This document shows positions 60,722-64,000 of a stretch of DNA of 64,000 nucleotides, piece after piece (within the stretch, counting starts at the first letter, position 1; each line of letters starts with the position of its first letter). Under the pieces are notes generated by a model. It was not told where the DNA came from. It searched no databases and saw only the letters and a list, made by a program, of their open reading frames with translations. Origin of the DNA: Streptomyces sp. XM4193 (GTDB lineage: Bacteria > Actinomycetota > Actinomycetes > Streptomycetales > Streptomycetaceae); NCBI RefSeq assembly GCF_023072595.1, contig NZ_JALLGK010000001.1, forward strand, positions 930,001 through 994,000. The letters run 5' to 3'. The position numbers and the translations under genes are program-made.

Positions 60722-61291
60722 GGCGGCGGCATCTCCTAGCGGTGGGTTCGGCAGCTGCTCGCAGGGTCTGGTCGCAACTGTCACAAGGGTCTGTCAGCGG
60801 CTCAGAGTACCGACCCCGGAATACGGGCCCACACGCGACCCGCACTTAGCGCCCGTCGGCGGATCGCCGCCCGTCCCGCGATGCCTCTCGCACGCCCGGC
60901 CCGGCCACGTGCGCGAGCGCCCCGATTACCCGAGTGCGGTGAACGAGAACATGCGCGAGCGGGGTGTGAACTGTGATGAACCCGAGGAGTCGCACGGGCC
61001 GGCGCCAAGTGAATGCCGCTGCTTCGGGTGAATTGGATCTCGGGGTGTTCACACACTCTTGATCGGGTCGTGAGTTGATCAATTAACTCCGGCCGAACAA
61101 CGCTCTCTTAAAAACCGGCAAAACGGACGTACGTCACTCGTTTCCCGTCCCGGAGGCGCTGTGACGGCGGTGTTTCGGGATGCCGCGAGAGGCGTCCCGA
61201 CCTGCGAATACCCGTCGGGATCGGGGGGTCTCAGCATGTCGCGGGCGTTGTTGTCAAGCCCTGAGATACGGTCTGACCTGCGAAAACGCCA
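60722..61291. other. Long divergent intergenic region upstream of carD
   Basis: There is no gene here. Bases 61045-61130 are the most A/T-rich stretch nearby and include GAGTTGATCAATTAACTC (61072-61089, arms GAGTT/AACTC) and two TTGATC copies 23 bases apart. GTGAAC occurs at 60938 and 60967 but not at PHO-box spacing. TTGTCA at 61249-61254 is followed by TACGGT at too short a distance to make a standard promoter. Confidence 0.5.
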
Positions 61292-61320
61292 TTCGGAAGG
61301 CGCTGTCGCCGTGCTATCCT
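61292..61320 (+). promoter_or_regulatory. carD promoter
   Basis: TATCCT (61315-61320) has TTCGGA 17 bases upstream (61292-61297). Transcription would start near 61327, giving a leader of about 22 bases with GGAAGGGG before ATG 61349. Confidence 0.6.
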
Positions 61321-61348
61321 GGATAGCCACGGAAGGGGTACCTGTCAC

Positions 61349-61831
61349 ATGACGTTCAAGGTTGGCGACACCGTGGTCTATCCCCATCACGGGGCCGCGC
61401 TGATCGAGGCAATTGAAACTCGTCAGATCAAAGGCGTGGACAAGACCTACTTGGTTCTGAAGGTCGCGCAGGGCGATCTGGAGGTTCGCGTACCCGCGGA
61501 AAATGCCGAGCTCGTCGGAGTGCGCGACGTGGTCGGTCAGGAGGGCCTGGATCGGGTCTTCGAGGTGCTGCGCGCACCGTATGCCGAAGAGCCCACGAAC
61601 TGGTCGCGCCGCTACAAGGCAAACCTCGAGAAGCTGGCGTCCGGCGATGTCATCAAGGTCGCGGAGGTCGTGCGCGACCTGTGGCGTCGTGAGCGCGAGC
61701 GCGGTCTCTCCGCCGGTGAGAAGCGCATGCTCGCCAAGGCGCGGCAGATCCTCGTCAGTGAGCTCGCGCTCGCTGAGAACACCAACGAAGACAAGGCCGA
61801 GGCTCTGCTCGACGAGGTCCTCGCGTCCTGA
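61349..61831 (+). CDS. carD: CarD-family RNA polymerase-binding transcription factor
   Basis: A 160-residue protein. The N-terminal Tudor-like RNA polymerase interaction domain covers residues 1-65 ([43 protein letters not shown]). The helical DNA-binding domain follows ([45 protein letters not shown]) with the conserved tryptophan in DLWRRE that wedges the upstream edge of the -10. CarD stabilises the open promoter complex, mainly at rRNA and housekeeping promoters, and is essential in mycobacteria. Codon use is less GC-biased than in neighbours, as expected for a highly expressed gene. GGAAGGGG lies upstream of the ATG. Confidence 0.97.
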   Translation: MTFKVGDTVVYPHHGAALIEAIETRQIKGVDKTYLVLKVAQGDLEVRVPAENAELVGVRDVVGQEGLDRVFEVLRAPYAEEPTNWSRRYKANLEKLASGDVIKVAEVVRDLWRRERERGLSAGEKRMLAKARQILVSELALAENTNEDKAEALLDEVLAS

Positions 61832-61890
61832 CCCCGTCACCGGGTCGATGACAGTGCGGCCCTCGGTGGCACAAGCACAGGCATGAGCCG

Positions 61891-61926
61891 TGTGCGTGCG
61901 GGGCGTACCGCGATACGCCGTGCACA
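61891..61926 (+). terminator. Imperfect hairpin downstream of carD
   Basis: GGCGTA-N6-TACGCC forms a perfect inner stem, with TGTGC/GCACA as outer pairs. Confidence 0.4.
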
Positions 61927-62490
61927 GCGGGCGGTGAGGCGAGTGGATCGGCGCACCGCGTGATCGCGGCGGTCCGGCGTACGGCGGTGACGCCGCGCCG
62001 GGCGCCGCGCGGCTCGTCGCTACCGGTCGGTGCTGTCCTGTGCGGCGCACAGCCCGAAGCGCGGCGAAGCCTCGCGCCGGGGCGTGCTGCGCGCGCGCCA
62101 CGCCGATTGCTCGGCTCCTGTGGAGCGCCGCGCGCGCCGCTTTCACCCGCCGTCCCCCGCCGGGGACGGGCTGTGACGGGTGAGGTGGCGCAAGGCGCGC
62201 CGGTGCGGCAGTGCCGACGACGGCCACCAAGCCTGTCAACCGGTGGCCGTGCGTCGTACCCGCCGCTCTGCGCGGCGAGTGCCGGGCCCGGGCTGACGAC
62301 CGAGCGCTGTCACGGAAGGGCTGCTCAGTCGTGCCACCCGGCACGTTACGGCCCATACCCAAGCACCCCGCGGCCACAAACCTGGCCGTGCACACAATCC
62401 TGTCCGAGCAGCCGCACGACACGCCGGGAACGGTCGCCGGCGGTGTGAGCGACAGGAGCCGAGCGCCCGAACGAGCCCCACGAGCGAGGA
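61927..62490. other. Intergenic region before ispD
   Basis: No gene is supported. A 162-codon open frame (61960-62448) has random-looking Arg/Pro/Ser composition and is treated as chance. The less GC-rich patch CCACAAACCTGGCCGTGCACACAATCCTG (62380-62408) may include the ispDF promoter. Confidence 0.45.
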
Positions 62491-63249
62491 ATGGCCGAAG
62501 AACCCAGACCCCCTGCGCGCACCGCCGCCGTGATCCCGGCGGCCGGACTCGGCACCCGGCTCGGCCCGGGCACCCCCAAGGCGCTGCGTCCGCTGGGCGG
62601 TACTCCGATCCTGGTGCACGCCGTCCGTGCGATGGCCCTGGCCCGGGCCGTCGATCTGGTCGTGGTGGTCGCACCGCACGACGGCGTGGCCGAGGTGCGC
62701 CGTCTGCTGGACGCGCACCCGCTGCCCGCCTACGACGTCACCGAGGTGCTGGTCGTACCCGGTGGCGAGAACCGCCAGGAGTCGGTGGGGCGCGGGCTGG
62801 CCGCCCTGCCCGCGGACGTGGACGTCGTTCTGGTGCACGACGCGGCCCGGCCGCTGGTGCCGCTGGACACGGTCGCCGCGGTCATCGCCGCGGTCCGGGA
62901 GGGCGCTGCCGCCGTCGTGCCGGGGTTGCCGCTCGCGGACACGGTCAAGGAAGTGGAGCCGTCCGCCGGATCGGGTGCGCCGGAGACCGTCACCGGGACA
63001 CCGGAGCGCGGGCGGCTGCGCGCGGTCCAGACCCCGCAGGGCTTCGACCGGGCGGTGCTGGACGAGGCGCACCGCCGCATCGCAGTCGAAGGAGAGGGCG
63101 CCACGGACGACGCCGGGATGGTCGAACGGCTCGGGCGCCCGGTGCTGATCGTGCCGGGCCACGAGGAAGCCTTCAAGATCACCCGACCTCTCGACCTCGT
63201 ACTCGCCGAGGCCGTGCTCGCCCGCAGGAGGGCCACCGATGGCTTCTGA
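62491..63249 (+). CDS. ispD: 2-C-methyl-D-erythritol 4-phosphate cytidylyltransferase
   Basis: A 252-residue enzyme of the MEP isoprenoid pathway that adds CMP to methylerythritol phosphate. The N-terminal nucleotidyltransferase loop [21 protein letters not shown] carries the catalytic Arg/Lys. The rest is typical: [33 protein letters not shown], a flexible loop with [46 protein letters not shown] and [27 protein letters not shown] precedes the ATG. Its end overlaps ispF by 11 bases. Confidence 0.97.
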   Translation: MAEEPRPPARTAAVIPAAGLGTRLGPGTPKALRPLGGTPILVHAVRAMALARAVDLVVVVAPHDGVAEVRRLLDAHPLPAYDVTEVLVVPGGENRQESVGRGLAALPADVDVVLVHDAARPLVPLDTVAAVIAAVREGAAAVVPGLPLADTVKEVEPSAGSGAPETVTGTPERGRLRAVQTPQGFDRAVLDEAHRRIAVEGEGATDDAGMVERLGRPVLIVPGHEEAFKITRPLDLVLAEAVLARRRATDGF

Positions 63250-63784
63250 TCCCCAGGCCCCCGACACGGTCCCCGCCGCTTCCGTGCGGTCGGGGCTGCC
63301 GCTGGTGGGCATCGGTACGGATGTGCACGCCTTCGCCACCGGGCGCGAACTGTGGTGTGCGGGCCTGCGCTGGGAGGCGCACACCCCGGAGGGCGAGCCG
63401 ATCGGTCTCGCCGGTCACTCCGACGGCGACGTCGCCGCGCACGCCGCCTGCGACGCGCTCTTCTCCGCCGCCTCGCTCGGCGATCTCGGCCTGCACTTCG
63501 GCACCTCGCGACCCGAGTGGGCGGGTGCCTCCGGCGTCGCGCTGCTCACCGAGGCGGCGCGGATCGTACGGGCCGCCGGCTTCGAGATCGGCAACGTGGC
63601 GATCCAGGTGATCGGGGTGCGGCCGAAGATCGGCACCCGCCGCGAGGAGGCGCAGCAGGCGCTCTCCGCGGCGGTCGGTGCGCCCGTCTCGGTCTCCGGC
63701 ACGACGACGGACGGGCTCGGGCTGACCGGTCGCGCCGAGGGGTTGGCCGCGACCGCCACCGCGCTGATCGTCCGCTCCCGGTAA
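63239..63784 (+). CDS. ispF: 2-C-methyl-D-erythritol 2,4-cyclodiphosphate synthase
   Basis: A 181-residue enzyme forming the cyclic diphosphate in the MEP pathway, a trimer with a zinc site. Zinc ligands are visible as D-x-H in [10 protein letters not shown] and the histidine in [16 protein letters not shown]. Later blocks [29 protein letters not shown] and [28 protein letters not shown] match the family. An N-terminal tail of about 20 residues is extra. It overlaps ispD by 11 bases and is co-translated with it. Confidence 0.97.
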   Translation: MASDPQAPDTVPAASVRSGLPLVGIGTDVHAFATGRELWCAGLRWEAHTPEGEPIGLAGHSDGDVAAHAACDALFSAASLGDLGLHFGTSRPEWAGASGVALLTEAARIVRAAGFEIGNVAIQVIGVRPKIGTRREEAQQALSAAVGAPVSVSGTTTDGLGLTGRAEGLAATATALIVRSR

Positions 63785-64000
63785 CGAGCCCCGGTAACGA
63801 GCGCGCCCGCCCCGGCCCGTCGGTGGACGAGGCGCGCGGGGCCGTCCGCCGACGGCAGCACAGCCGCGCCGGTCCGGGTCCCACCGTCGGCCCGGGCGCG
63901 AGCCGCGTACGGCACCGCACCGTTCCGGCACGCGTCGGACGGGTGGTGCGGGTTCGGCGGCGGGCCGGGCGAAGAGCCCCGATGCCGCCGCCCGCTGAAC
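63785..64000. other. Region after ispF to the window end
   Basis: No gene is supported. An imperfect GC-rich inverted repeat (GTTCGGCGGCGGGC near 63951 and GCCGCCGCCCGCTGAAC at the very end) may be a terminator shared with a gene outside the window. Confidence 0.4.

Noticed and set aside
60938..60985. GTGAAC elements upstream of the lipoprotein gene as a PHO box
   Set aside because: The copies are not spaced by multiples of 11 bases and the flanks do not match PhoP units.
61960..62448. 162-codon open frame between carD and ispD
   Set aside because: The composition looks random (Arg, Pro, Ser, Cys), there is no ribosome binding site and no recognisable fold.

Overview
The window is chromosomal DNA from a high-GC actinomycete, almost certainly a Streptomyces. 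Base composition is above 70% GC. There is a chaplin gene, DasR-type dre sites, a TTA codon in a regulator, PHO boxes of three 11-base units, and the gene order phoU / phoR-phoP / carD / ispD-ispF typical of Streptomyces. No rRNA, tRNA, CRISPR array, insertion sequence or phage gene was seen. Both ends are cut through continuous chromosome; the first gene is partial.

Layout. (1) 1-12 kb: end of an ACR3-type efflux gene; a 2OG-Fe(II) oxygenase beside a choline/carnitine acyltransferase; a SIS-domain sugar isomerase behind a dre site; an atypical receiver-LuxR regulator with the only in-frame TTA codon I found; an AI-2E-type permease; a short chaplin; two VOC proteins; a MerR regulator coupled to a membrane protein; a chitin-active AA10 protein behind a second dre site. 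(2) 12-24 kb: PadR regulator, FadH-like flavoprotein, small proteins, a LOG-family protein followed by a (GGCA)12 microsatellite, and a 1,502-residue self-contained NADPH nitrate reductase (molybdopterin enzyme fused to a CysJ-like flavoprotein) with a GlnR-type box. (3) 24-38 kb: GyrI-like protein, Ser/Thr kinase with five 126-bp TPR repeats, 3-hydroxybutyrate-type dehydrogenase next to a GAF/PucR regulator and an MHS transporter, acetyltransferases, two GPP34 (GOLPH3-like) proteins, methyltransferase. (4) 37.6-48 kb: Zn dehydrogenase, FUSC protein, sugar porter, then a type III PKS / ICMT-like methyltransferase / FAD oxidoreductase operon (srsABC-like phenolic lipid set) divergent from a UbiA prenyltransferase; PP2C phosphatase; gpmA. 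(5) 48.9-50.8 kb: a lower-GC two-gene operon of an AAA-type ATPase and a TOPRIM-like protein, the best candidate for an accessory defence system. (6) 50.9-64 kb: hydrolase, a 39-residue peptide with eight cysteines, a NarL-type two-component pair, then phoU, phoRP, a 12-residue-repeat membrane protein, a lipoprotein, carD, ispD and ispF.

How the genes fit together. Regulatory sites tie several genes to nutrient sensing: dre sites (aminosugar/chitin use) at two loci, a GlnR box (nitrogen) at the nitrate reductase, PHO boxes (phosphate) between phoU and phoRP. At least a dozen genes have a TANNNT hexamer only six to seven bases before the start codon and no ribosome binding site, so they are probably read as leaderless mRNAs. 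Strong hairpins separate most transcription units.

A striking background feature is the amount of short tandem repetition, both between genes and inside linkers of real proteins. Functions are assigned by reading motifs only; no database search was possible.
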